Shown here piece by piece: positions 8,737 to 16,043 of a DNA stretch of 23,463 bases. Made by a program: the position numbers and the translations under genes. Source of the stretch: a virus. Under the pieces are notes generated by a model, which saw only the letters and a list, made by a program, of their open reading frames with translations, did not search any database and was not told the origin of the DNA. Location of the stretch: the IMG/VR virus record IMGVR_UViG_3300026512_000060, positions 1 to 23,463 of that record; one strand, 5' to 3'. Numbering within the stretch: the first letter of the stretch is position 1; each line of letters begins with the position of its first letter.

Positions 8737-10530
8737 TTAACCCTCACAATAGTCAGGTGATTTATTAGAGCTATCTATAGAAAGAATTATCTCATTATTT
8801 GGAAGTTGTATAATTGTTTCTTGGCTTAATCCTACATCAAGAGTGAAATCAATTTCACAATAAATTCCGTGTTTAGTAACCCTAACACTATCAGCAACTC
8901 CATATGCTTCTATATATACAGGTATTTTTTGATTAAAGCTATTGTAAGTATATCTATTATTTATTTCTAAATCAAATGGTATACTTAAATTATTTGAATT
9001 AAGTAATTTACCCTGAACAAGTTGTGCTTCTAAGTCTAAAGCATAGTTATAATACTGATTAGTATCTGATTTAAATATAAGGCTTGCTATATTTTCAAAA
9101 TGTCCACCAACACTTCTTATTTCAAAGGGTATTTTTACTTCTTCAGTATTATAAAATACTGATTTCTTCAAGTCTACTTCAAGATTATCAAAGACTATTG
9201 GGCAAGTATTTATACAATTTATTTGAGATTGGATATTTGTAGAAATTTTAGATATTACTTGATTACTTTCAATCCCTAAATTAAAATCTATTTTCATATT
9301 TGGTTTATACATTTGATAAACTTCGCCAGAAATACCAAGAAGAATTTTTCCAGAAGCAGTAATAAATTCGTGATAACCTGCTATCTCAAGATGTGGTTCG
9401 AGTTCCATTTTTATATTAAAGATATTTAAGTTTGCTTCAAGACTTCCAAATTTTAAATCCAGATTTGGAGCATACATATCTGGAATGGTGTTCAAAGGCA
9501 GATGATGATTTATATCATACATTTGTATTGATGTATTAAAATCAAGGTTAAGTGAACTACCATCAATAGGAATACCATTTACTTGTGTGATATAAAACGC
9601 ATACATTGTATAATTATTGGAGTAAGAAGATGCCAAACCTATATACAAATAATCATCTTTTTTTGTTAAGTTTACAGAACTATAATGATTATAAGATGTT
9701 CGGTTATTACAAAGTTTCAATCCATTAATGCTATTTATTTCTTCAAAGGTGTTTGCATCATAAACATATAAGTCAATATAAGGATAATACCAATCTGGAT
9801 TAGGATATGCCTGTCTTGCTGCATAAAGATATTTGCTATCTGCATATAGCCCTGTTACATTTTTAAAATCAATTGTGTTGACATAGGTATAATTTTGTTT
9901 TGGATTATAAATAAGTATTCTATTATTATACTCATCAGCTAAATAAATATACTTTCCATTATAGGCTATACTTACAATGTCTTTAAAAGTAGTAGAACCA
10001 TTACCATATCCACCAAATTCTTCTAAAACTGTTTGTGTAAAATAATCCACTTTTTTTATGTTGTGGTCTCTGTAACTATAAATGTATGCAAATGTATCAG
10101 ATGGATACACTGCTCTTATATTTGCAATTCCACAAGGAATATTTTTTTCTTCTATAAGTTCTAAAGTATCCTTTCTATGTATTCTTAACTTACACCCATC
10201 TTGGGATACAAATATATAATAATCTGTTGGATATTGAACAGGTATTAAAGCATTATGGGTATGATGATGGTAGTGTTCATACCTCAGGTAATTAAGTTTA
10301 AAATTATCGAAATACTTTAAATAAGTTAAAGTTTTGTTGTTTTCATCTGAATGAAGACTCCAATAACCTAAGTTATCAGCTGAATAATTTCTGTTTGATG
10401 CAGATACACAGGCTAAATATTTATCGAATTTATAAAAAAAATTAAAATGTAATGGGTGTGTAACATCATTCTGAAAAATACAACATTCGTTAAAATAATT
10501 ACATCTTAAAATATTGCCAAATGAAGACAT
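8737..10530 (-). CDS. Propeller-like tail protein (597 aa), putative receptor-binding or hub blade protein
   Basis: The ATG at 10530 is preceded by AAAGGGA. Residues about 30-340 show repeating beta units such as YYIFVSQDGCKLRIH, FAYIYSYRDHNIKKVDYFT, KYIYLADEYNNRILIYNPK and KYLYAARQAYP, each with a hydrophobic strand and a turn, as in NHL/kelch-like beta-propellers. Residues 350-590 are further beta-rich with LEANLNIFNIKMELEPHLEI-type strands. A histidine cluster HYHHHTHN lies at 86-93 and could bind metal. It follows a hairpin terminator that separates it from the carbohydrate-binding gene. In many podoviruses a propeller sits between the two ends of the hub protein, so it may be that blade domain on its own. 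Function is inferred. Confidence 0.88.
   Translation of the reverse strand: MSSFGNILRCNYFNECCIFQNDVTHPLHFNFFYKFDKYLACVSASNRNYSADNLGYWSLHSDENNKTLTYLKYFDNFKLNYLRYEHYHHHTHNALIPVQYPTDYYIFVSQDGCKLRIHRKDTLELIEEKNIPCGIANIRAVYPSDTFAYIYSYRDHNIKKVDYFTQTVLEEFGGYGNGSTTFKDIVSIAYNGKYIYLADEYNNRILIYNPKQNYTYVNTIDFKNVTGLYADSKYLYAARQAYPNPDWYYPYIDLYVYDANTFEEINSINGLKLCNNRTSYNHYSSVNLTKKDDYLYIGLASSYSNNYTMYAFYITQVNGIPIDGSSLNLDFNTSIQMYDINHHLPLNTIPDMYAPNLDLKFGSLEANLNIFNIKMELEPHLEIAGYHEFITASGKILLGISGEVYQMYKPNMKIDFNLGIESNQVISKISTNIQSQINCINTCPIVFDNLEVDLKKSVFYNTEEVKIPFEIRSVGGHFENIASLIFKSDTNQYYNYALDLEAQLVQGKLLNSNNLSIPFDLEINNRYTYNSFNQKIPVYIEAYGVADSVRVTKHGIYCEIDFTLDVGLSQETIIQLPNNEIILSIDSSNKSPDYCEG
8843..8858. repeat. TGAAATYRATTTCA palindrome inside the propeller gene
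   Basis: GTGAAATCAATTTCAC, 16 bp, within the coding sequence near the 3' end of the propeller gene. It is read in a different frame (EIDFT) from the other coding copies. Confidence 0.75.
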
Positions 10531-10548
10531 AGTTCTTTCCCTTTAGAA

Positions 10549-10573
10549 AAGGTAGCCCAAAATGAGCTACCTT
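10549..10573 (-). terminator. Hairpin after the carbohydrate-binding gene, likely attenuator
   Basis: On the minus strand AAGGTAGC pairs with GCTACCTT (8 bp, 9-nt loop) and is followed by TTCT. The stem overlaps the stop codon of the 282-aa gene. The U-tract is short, so partial termination is more likely than complete. Confidence 0.55.
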
Positions 10574-11420
10574 ATGCATCTATTGATATTTGGAATAAGG
10601 ATATAGTTTGAACAGCGTCTTTTTCTATAGTTGTGTTACTCATATTGAGTTCTGCTCCAGATGTTGCTATTGCACCATCTATTCTTTCAGCTGTTTCAGA
10701 TAAACTTTCAGGGTCATTATAAGACTGTAGCCTAAACCAACCAGCTGTTCCAGTTGCTACTGCTGTTCCACTCCATATTTCTTGTGAGTTCTTTTTAATT
10801 ATTCCATTTACTGCATCATCAAAAGTTAAACCTTGCCCCGTTCCATTTACAGTAATCTCTACAAGAAGTGTTCCTGTTGGGGCGTCATCAGCAGAAGATG
10901 GTTGTGTTCCTGTATAAATTTTCAATTTTGATTTATTAAAAATTTCTTTAATACTCGAAGCATTATCATATAGATTTACTTCATCTACATAAGCATTGTC
11001 TCCAGAAGTTGCACTTGACAAAGTAAAAGACACTCTTAACATATCATCTTCACTCTCAAAGATATAAACAAGATGTGTCCAATTAGCAGTATCTGTTATT
11101 TCTTGTGATGTATAATATTTATCATTGTCAGATGGAGTTCCTATTTTTAAAGTAACCCCAGATGTTCCTGCTTTAACATAACAATCAAGTCTATATTCTC
11201 TACCAACTTTAGCAGTAATATCTTGATATACAATTCCATTTGTATCCGTAGAGTTAGTGATTTGTAAAGCATTACCTTCTTTACCACCAGATACTGATTG
11301 CATTGTAGCATTAGTTCCAGACCAGCCAGATGTTCCACTTTCAAATGTAGGGTTTGAAAGTATATTTTGTGTTACCCCAAGCAATTTGTTTCTTAAACCA
11401 GTAGACCTTCTAAAAGACAT
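10572..11420 (-). CDS. Virion protein with an inserted carbohydrate-binding-like domain (282 aa)
   Basis: Residues 5-15 (RSTGLRNKLLG) and 156-190 (SIKEIFNKSKLKIYTGTQPS, then a TGTLLVEIT strand) look like one contiguous phage virion-protein family in which these parts normally adjoin. Between them, about residues 20-152, lies a jelly-roll-like module of the CBM4/9 type: NPTFESGTSGW, then ALQITNSTDTNGIVYQDI, YRLDCYVKAG and a closing DNAYVDEVNLYDN. The C-terminus ends in RIDGAIATSGAELN...TISLFQISI, a beta-rich tail that I associate with the same family. A likely role is binding cell-surface glycan from the virion surface. The start ATG at 11420 is the first in frame; GGGGGAA lies a few bases upstream. 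Both the family and the insertion are judged by eye. Confidence 0.88.
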   Translation of the reverse strand: MSFRRSTGLRNKLLGVTQNILSNPTFESGTSGWSGTNATMQSVSGGKEGNALQITNSTDTNGIVYQDITAKVGREYRLDCYVKAGTSGVTLKIGTPSDNDKYYTSQEITDTANWTHLVYIFESEDDMLRVSFTLSSATSGDNAYVDEVNLYDNASSIKEIFNKSKLKIYTGTQPSSADDAPTGTLLVEITVNGTGQGLTFDDAVNGIIKKNSQEIWSGTAVATGTAGWFRLQSYNDPESLSETAERIDGAIATSGAELNMSNTTIEKDAVQTISLFQISIDA

Positions 11421-11431
11421 TGTATTCCCCC

Positions 11432-12043
11432 TTAATAATTAAGAATTATATGTGTTTTACCAAAAGATATCCTATCTGGACATCTTTGTATTATATACTC
11501 ATCACCAGATATTTTTGTGATATTTCCATTACCATTTATAAAAAACAAAGCACCATTAGACACAAAAACACCTATTGAGCCTTGTAGGTTGTATTCTATT
11601 GGTATTACAGACATTGGCACTTCTACCATTGTATTACTGCAAACTGCATTATTATAAATTCGTCTTAATTTTAAATCATTAAAAAATCCATAAATTCCAA
11701 ATTCTCCATACATAAAAATTCGCCAGCCATATATAGCATCATCAAGTATAAGATAATTTGGTGTATCGTTAAAAGAAAAAGTATAAGGTGGGTTTCTAGT
11801 TTTACTCCAGTCACAGTCTAAATTTAGTATAATATAATTACCCTCAATGCTAACTACTCTATTTGCTAATTTACTTCTTTTAATAGGGTTTAAGTAAATA
11901 CCACTCTTTAGTTCACTTGCAGCTACATTGTTATTATCATCAATATAGCAGTTCTTTAATTCAGATAAATAATCTTGTTGTAGTCCTACTAGAGAATAGG
12001 AATTTACTTTACCTTTAAAATTAGAAAATGAAATTAATTTCAT
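11432..12043 (-). CDS. Hub/tail-tubular-B-type N-terminal piece (203 aa)
   Basis: The sequence opens FSNFKGKVNSYSLVGLQQDYLSELKNCYIDDNNNVAASELKSG, a layout typical of the start of podoviral hub (tail tubular B or stabilisation) proteins: a substrate-free first strand, then LKNxxID and a gained-gene-like ELKSGI. Those proteins are normally 600-900 aa, whereas this one stops after 203 aa at GKTHIILNY. The ATG at 12043 overlaps the upstream stop by 4 nt and has no clear Shine-Dalgarno, so coupling is probable. The start codon lies inside a perfect 22-bp palindrome (12025-12046). I infer that hub function is spread over this protein, the propeller protein and the 113-aa protein. Confidence 0.85.
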   Translation of the reverse strand: MKLISFSNFKGKVNSYSLVGLQQDYLSELKNCYIDDNNNVAASELKSGIYLNPIKRSKLANRVVSIEGNYIILNLDCDWSKTRNPPYTFSFNDTPNYLILDDAIYGWRIFMYGEFGIYGFFNDLKLRRIYNNAVCSNTMVEVPMSVIPIEYNLQGSIGVFVSNGALFFINGNGNITKISGDEYIIQRCPDRISFGKTHIILNY

Positions 12044-12046
12044 TTT
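12025..12046. repeat. TGAAATYRATTTCA palindrome on the start of the hub N-terminal gene
   Basis: A perfect 22-bp palindrome with core TGAAATTAATTTCA flanked by AAAA and TTTT. It covers the start codon of the gene at 11432-12043, just as the copy at 20227 covers another start. Confidence 0.75.
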
Positions 12047-12402
12047 GAAAATGTAATCCTATATGCTATTGGTTCTAAAGTTTTCTCTTTAAATTTAAAA
12101 GTAACAGACCCATCATCATTTAGTTCAACAGTTTTTAATCTTACTTTAGTAGATACTGGACTCACTAATAAAGTGGATACTATATGTGCATCTTGTAAAC
12201 ATTCTTTTTTTTCAGAAGTAAACTCCAATGAACCAGCAGGTATTACATAGTTAAATTTAGCAACAACTCCTTCTACAAGCTGTGGTGTATACAGCTCTCG
12301 TTTCATATCATCTGGAGGTTGTATCTGTTTAGTAAATTCTTTCATACTATCTAAAAAAGCATCTGCTATAAGTTTTGCATCTTCTTTGTCTAAAGTTGCC
12401 AA
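12040..12402 (-). CDS. Small virion-cluster protein of unknown function (120 aa)
   Basis: A longer in-frame version reaching 12456 would overlap most of the upstream gene's end and has no ribosome binding site. The TTG at 12402 lies five bases after GGAGG (12408-12412), which makes it the likely start (MATLDKEDAKLIADAF). The first half is helical and acidic-basic mixed, the second half beta-rich (KVRLKTVELNDDGSVTFKFK). I do not recognise the family. It is placed between the adaptor-side small genes and the hub N-terminal gene, with a 4-nt overlap to the latter. Confidence 0.8.
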   Translation of the reverse strand: MATLDKEDAKLIADAFLDSMKEFTKQIQPPDDMKRELYTPQLVEGVVAKFNYVIPAGSLEFTSEKKECLQDAHIVSTLLVSPVSTKVRLKTVELNDDGSVTFKFKEKTLEPIAYRITFSK

Positions 12403-12403
12403 C

Positions 12404-12601
12404 TTAGCCTCCTTTTTTATTTTTATGTTTAAATTTATGTTTTGCATTATCAGCAAACACCGCCATTTTCCTTACTGATGGATTATTACTATTTTCAGCT
12501 TCTTTTATACAAGCATTAGTAACACCACCATATCCACGCCTTTTACAATACTCTGTAAATTTACCCTTTCTTGAAGGTTTTATTTTTATATTACTACTCA
12601 T
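12404..12601 (-). CDS. Small basic virion-type protein (65 aa)
   Basis: The start is taken as the ATG at 12601, nine bases after GAGG; a longer frame lacks a ribosome binding site and would run further into the preceding gene. The sequence KPSRKGKFTEYCKRRGYGGVT, then a helix, then SVRKMAVFADNAKHKFKHK matches a pattern I know from many unrelated phages (KPSxxGxFT...VxKxAxFAxNA). Those proteins are small, basic and encoded among head and tail genes, with unknown function. The net positive charge would suit contact with DNA or with an acidic capsid surface, but nothing in the sequence proves it. Confidence 0.8.
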   Translation of the reverse strand: MSSNIKIKPSRKGKFTEYCKRRGYGGVTNACIKEAENSNNPSVRKMAVFADNAKHKFKHKNKKGG

Positions 12602-12830
12602 TGAATGCGTCCTCAAATTCTTTTTCTTCACTGCCCTTTGGCATTTTGCTTATAATCTTTTTCAGATTTGTAAACAAGCTATCTGTATCTGAAGCAACAA
12701 TTACTTTATCTATATATCTTGGGTATACTTCTGCTTTATCCTTTTTATTCTTCTTATTTTTTACCTGATATTTAATAACAAAGCCACCATTTTCTGCAAC
12801 TGAAATAGTTATTTCAGGTTCTAAATACAT
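12594..12830 (-). CDS. Small protein of the head-tail cluster (78 aa)
   Basis: The ATG at 12830 follows AGGAGG closely, a strong ribosome binding site that overlaps the stop of the adaptor gene. The first 50 residues are beta-rich (EITISVAENGGFVIKYQV), followed by a lysine cluster KNKKNKKDK and an acidic tail. No family is recognised. Its position directly after the adaptor gene suggests a virion or assembly role, by inference only. Confidence 0.8.
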   Translation of the reverse strand: MYLEPEITISVAENGGFVIKYQVKNKKNKKDKAEVYPRYIDKVIVASDTDSLFTNLKKIISKMPKGSEEKEFEDAFNE

Positions 12831-12838
12831 AAATCCTC

Positions 12839-13492
12839 CTATGGGAAACCAAATTTTTTAGAGCTGGATAGCACCTGTTTATCATTACTATAATACTTTT
12901 CTCTTGTTAAAGATTTGGCATCTTTAGCAGAACCAAAACTTCTATCAAATAGTTCTTCAAAATACCTTGCTTTTGTAGTATCTGTTGCATCTAAATCAGC
13001 TGATAACAAAGCTTTTGCAGCTACATAATAACCAAGATTATTGTGGTATTGACTAGGTATTTGAAACTCATCCATTTCTGTAGTAGTAGGTAAAACTGAA
13101 GCATAAAGCTTTATTTCATAAGTTTTATCAGGTATAGGATAAACCCTTACACTATTATTGTCTATGTATTCATAATATAAAGGGCTACCTTTAACTTTAA
13201 TATACCCAGTTTCGCATAAAGGTTTGCGAACTATTTCTGTAACAATATTACCAACTACAACTTCAGCTCTAACTACTTTTATAATATTAGAGGATAAATT
13301 ATAAATATCAATACCTTCTGTAGTTGTAATGTTATAATCACTGCTATTTATAAGTAAATTAGCTCTTTTACAAGCTTCTACTTCTGCTTGCAAAGCTAAC
13401 GTTGTTAAGACATCATCAGACCATAGATAGGGTTCTACAGTGTCATCTAGGTATAAGGTTCTAACTAAAGATACCAAGTCTGTTACTAACAT
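12839..13492 (-). CDS. Head-tail adaptor (connector) protein, 217 aa
   Basis: The chain opens with helices of the adaptor type (LVSLVRTLYLDDTVEPYLWSDDVL) and the pattern W-S-D-D-x-L, then an Asn/Ser-rich strand region (YNITTTEGIDIYNLSSN), VRVYPIPDKTYEIKLYA, and late helices with YHNNLGYYVAAKALLSAD. This order is typical of the gp6/gp4-type adaptor that docks on the portal ring and starts the tail in podoviruses. It lies where that gene is expected, after the capsid gene. The ATG at 13492 overlaps the upstream stop (TAATG), so translation is coupled. Assignment to the adaptor class is fairly confident; the exact subfamily is not. Confidence 0.85.
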   Translation of the reverse strand: MLVTDLVSLVRTLYLDDTVEPYLWSDDVLTTLALQAEVEACKRANLLINSSDYNITTTEGIDIYNLSSNIIKVVRAEVVVGNIVTEIVRKPLCETGYIKVKGSPLYYEYIDNNSVRVYPIPDKTYEIKLYASVLPTTTEMDEFQIPSQYHNNLGYYVAAKALLSADLDATDTTKARYFEELFDRSFGSAKDAKSLTREKYYSNDKQVLSSSKKFGFP

Positions 13493-13797
13493 TAATCTTC
13501 TTGCTTAATTTTTTTTCTATTAACTACTTTATCCTTTGGCTGGGCTTCACCTAAAACCCTTACAGGAAATCTTGGAACTTGATACTCTACTGTATTACCC
13601 TTACCATCATACTTATATTTAGTATATATAGCATCTTGTAATGCTTGAACAACACTACCTTTTACAACTACTTCGTGTCCTCTTGCAATTTGGTATATAT
13701 TTCCATTAACACCAACTACTACATCTGACATTCCATCTACACCAGCCTGCTCATCAACAATAATTTTATACAATTTAGACTCATCAATCTTTGCCAT
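13492..13797 (-). CDS. Capsid-neighbour protein of unknown function (101 aa)
   Basis: The ATG at 13797 lies five bases after GGAGG (13803-13807) and is preferred to an upstream in-frame start at 13809. The sequence YKIIVDEQAGVDGMSDVVVGVNGNIYQIARG is followed by EVPR-like YQVPRFPVRVLGEA and a lysine tail. I associate this pattern with a small gene that often follows N4_gp56-type capsid genes, but its function is not known to me. A possible decoration or head-completion role is inference from its place between the capsid and adaptor genes. It sits after the capsid terminator, so its expression should be lower than that of the capsid. Confidence 0.82.
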   Translation of the reverse strand: MAKIDESKLYKIIVDEQAGVDGMSDVVVGVNGNIYQIARGHEVVVKGSVVQALQDAIYTKYKYDGKGNTVEYQVPRFPVRVLGEAQPKDKVVNRKKIKQED

Positions 13798-13811
13798 TTT
13801 AACCTCCATAA

Positions 13812-13841
13812 AATAATAATAAAGGGGGTTAATCCCCCTTT
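13812..13841 (-). terminator. Intrinsic terminator/attenuator after the capsid gene
   Basis: AAAGGGGG pairs with CCCCCTTT (13821-13828 with 13834-13841, 5-nt loop). Read on the minus strand it is followed by ATTATTATTTT. It lies directly after the capsid stop codon and probably limits read-through so that capsid mRNA exceeds that of later genes. The stem would also fold on the plus strand, where it is followed by a run of T. Confidence 0.7.
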
Positions 13842-13843
13842 TT

Positions 13844-14833
13844 TTAAACTAGTTCTGTTGCAGCTACTTCGGCTACTGCCATCCAAGCATCGTTCAGGAT
13901 AACTGCTGTTGAATATGTTTTCCAACCCATATAGCCTCTCTGACCTAGTGGGTCAGATTTAGATGGTTTAGGATTTATTACTGTAGGTGTAATAGCATTA
14001 GCACCCTTAAGTGCTACTGTTGCAGCTGCATTTTTACCCAAGAATAGTATTGGATAAACATCAGCATTTGTTCCAGAAGTTGTAATCATACTACCAGCAG
14101 CACCACCTGCATCTGGATATGGTGTAAATATATTAGACAATATCCATCTTACATAGCCAGTAGAACCTATCTCACCTTCAAGTGGCTGGGTATTTCCATA
14201 GTCTTTAACATCAATAAACCCAGAAATATTCCTAATATCATTTTCAAGGTCAGTATGTCCTATAGCTATATATGCTGGTAAGATTGCTTGTGTTCCGTAT
14301 GCTGGTGTAGACTTAACAATAGATGTTATCATCTGTGCATTCTGTCTCTTCAAAGCTCTTACAATCTTTTTAACCAATATGTTATTAATTGGGGTATTGA
14401 CTGAACTTCTTGTTGTTCCATTAGAATAAAACTTATTTGTTCCAGCTTTTAGAATACCCCATCTAACTGTTTCAATAGTCTGTGCAGCTTGTTCACCTAG
14501 AATATCTACACCTTCTGAAATTACAGGGTCTTCGTGGGTATCAGCTACTACATCTGTAATTTCAATAAGAGAACCATACTGCTCAAGAGTAGCTGTAATA
14601 TCCGTCTTGGTCATCTGCATAGAAGGTGGTGTTACACCTTCTGTTAATGGTGTAGTTGCTAGCGGCAATGAGTTATACCTTCTAAATGAAATAGACTTTG
14701 TTTCATTTTTAGGTATAGTCTTTGTCTGTAAAAACTTTTCAATAGTTAGTAAAGGTAAGCCTCTTTCCAATAATTCTTTTGCTACATAAGCAGCTGTTCT
14801 TGGACTAATATCTCCGTATTTTGTTGCAGGCAT
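13844..14833 (-). CDS. Major capsid protein, N4_gp56 family
   Basis: The 329-aa chain has the family layout: an N-terminal helix arm, SFRRYNSLPLATTPLTEGVTPP (about 49-70), the spine region ITATLEQYGSLIEITDVV (79-96), then GEQAAQTIETVRWGILKAGTN (113-133), a central P-domain with IAIGHTDLENDIRN, and the closing DPLGQRGYMGWKTYSTAVILND (294-315). These match what I know of the N4_gp56 capsid family, which folds like HK97 and forms the icosahedral shell around the DNA. It follows the scaffold gene and precedes a strong hairpin terminator. The start ATG at 14833 lies after AGAGGAG within the scaffold stop region. Confidence 0.95.
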   Translation of the reverse strand: MPATKYGDISPRTAAYVAKELLERGLPLLTIEKFLQTKTIPKNETKSISFRRYNSLPLATTPLTEGVTPPSMQMTKTDITATLEQYGSLIEITDVVADTHEDPVISEGVDILGEQAAQTIETVRWGILKAGTNKFYSNGTTRSSVNTPINNILVKKIVRALKRQNAQMITSIVKSTPAYGTQAILPAYIAIGHTDLENDIRNISGFIDVKDYGNTQPLEGEIGSTGYVRWILSNIFTPYPDAGGAAGSMITTSGTNADVYPILFLGKNAAATVALKGANAITPTVINPKPSKSDPLGQRGYMGWKTYSTAVILNDAWMAVAEVAATELV

Positions 14834-14836
14834 TTT

Positions 14837-15796
14837 TTACTCCTCTCTTATTGCTTCTTCAAACGCCTGTTCAAAGTCATTCATATCTACAACCTTCCCC
14901 TGAGATGGAGACTTTGTTTTTGTAGTTACTGCTTTTGGTGTCTTTTTTTTAACAGGCTTTGTATTAGAAACAATTTGTGTTTCTTGTTTAAAGTCGTTTA
15001 ACAATTCAATAACCTCTTCCGCTTCGCCTTCTTTTAGAATAGCTTCATAAGCTTGCTTAATTCTTGAAGGCTTTGAATTTATCCAATCACTCAGTTCTTG
15101 ACTATTTAAATAGTCCGAATAGTCTGGGTGTACTTCTGAAATCTTTGCTAGTTTTTTTTCTTTAAGTGTTTGTCCTATTGTCTGTTCTATAGGTGCTACT
15201 TTCTGTTCTATTTGCTGAGCCATTATCTGCATTGCTTGGCTAACTGCTATGGTATATTTTTCCATTACAGATTTTAGGCTCTCTTCTACTAAAGAAGCTA
15301 TTTCAGGAAGTTCTTCTGAAAGTTCAGATATCTTTTCATTTTCCTTTAAGGCTTCACTTACCCAGCTGGTATCTACAGTTTCATCTGAACTACCCTGCTC
15401 TTGCTTTTCAGCCTGTTGTTCAGAAGGTTCTTGTCTACCTTCTTCTGGATTACCTTTGGGTTCTGGAATGTCATCAAGTTTCTTTGAAAGTTCTTCAAGT
15501 TTCTCTTTTTGAGACCTATACATACCTTGCAAAGTTTTATATCTTTGCAAGATTAACTGTGGGTCATCTAAGTCATCGGTATTGTTTAGGTCTTCTTCAT
15601 CTACAGTTCCTGCTTCTTCTTCACTACTTTTTTCATCTTCCTTAGAACCTTCATTTTCTTCTGTTACATCTTCTGTAGGTTCATCTTTTTTTTCACTTTC
15701 ATCTTCTTCATCAACAACCCTACCTTCATCGTCATTATCACTCTGGTTAGGGTTTCCATCAATAATCTCTTCAAAAAAGTCCTTTTCTACATCCAT
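14837..15796 (-). CDS. Acidic scaffolding protein (319 aa)
   Basis: Residues 1-80 are extremely rich in Asp and Glu with serine, residues 80-110 form a helix (LILQRYKTLQGMYRSQKEKLEELSKKL), then a proline/glutamine-rich linker leads to helical segments with coiled-coil character (MAQQIEQKVAPIEQTIGQTL). Length, acidity and position between portal and capsid genes are typical of phage scaffolds, which guide procapsid assembly and then leave. The positively charged C-terminal end (KPVKKKTPKAVTTKTKS) would suit capsid contact. The start ATG at 15796 follows AGGAG by about nine bases. No protease motif is seen. Confidence 0.85.
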   Translation of the reverse strand: MDVEKDFFEEIIDGNPNQSDNDDEGRVVDEEDESEKKDEPTEDVTEENEGSKEDEKSSEEEAGTVDEEDLNNTDDLDDPQLILQRYKTLQGMYRSQKEKLEELSKKLDDIPEPKGNPEEGRQEPSEQQAEKQEQGSSDETVDTSWVSEALKENEKISELSEELPEIASLVEESLKSVMEKYTIAVSQAMQIMAQQIEQKVAPIEQTIGQTLKEKKLAKISEVHPDYSDYLNSQELSDWINSKPSRIKQAYEAILKEGEAEEVIELLNDFKQETQIVSNTKPVKKKTPKAVTTKTKSPSQGKVVDMNDFEQAFEEAIREE

Positions 15797-15827
15797 ATTT
15801 CAATACTCCTTTTGCCTACCTTAATGG

Positions 15828-16013
15828 TTAGGCTAGTAATTTTATTATTTTCCTATAACCTTTTATAGTTCCTTGAATATACCTAATTTCTTCTTCATTA
15901 GCATTTTCTAAATAGTTCCTGCTTTCTTCTATAAGAATTTCTAACAATTCAATTAAGCTCTTACTACAAGGGTCATTTTTTATCCTATTACACAACTCTT
16001 TCTTATCTAACAT
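15828..16013 (-). CDS. Small helical protein between portal and scaffold (61 aa)
   Basis: The ATG at 16013 has an AAAAGGGGG ribosome binding site six to seven bases upstream. The product is almost wholly predicted helix (LIELLEILIEESRNYLENANEEEIRYIQGTIKGY) and contains two cysteines. No family is recognised. Its location between portal and scaffold genes suggests a head assembly accessory, by position only. Confidence 0.75.
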   Translation of the reverse strand: MLDKKELCNRIKNDPCSKSLIELLEILIEESRNYLENANEEEIRYIQGTIKGYRKIIKLLA

Positions 16014-16043
16014 ATAATCCCCCTTTTAAATAAGTCAACATTT

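Noticed and set aside
13844-14833. N4-like phage with virion RNA polymerase
   Set aside because: The capsid family is shared with N4, but no RNA polymerase motif is visible in the window and the GAGTGC hairpins do not have the short loop of N4 early promoters.
15249-15824. Ser/Phe-rich plus-strand frames opposite the scaffold gene
   Set aside because: Mirror images of the Asp/Glu-rich scaffold sequence, without start signals.
15800-15838. Terminator between the 61-aa gene and the scaffold gene
   Set aside because: The stem is imperfect (one bulge) and is followed by AAAAGGAG rather than a U-tract on the minus strand.
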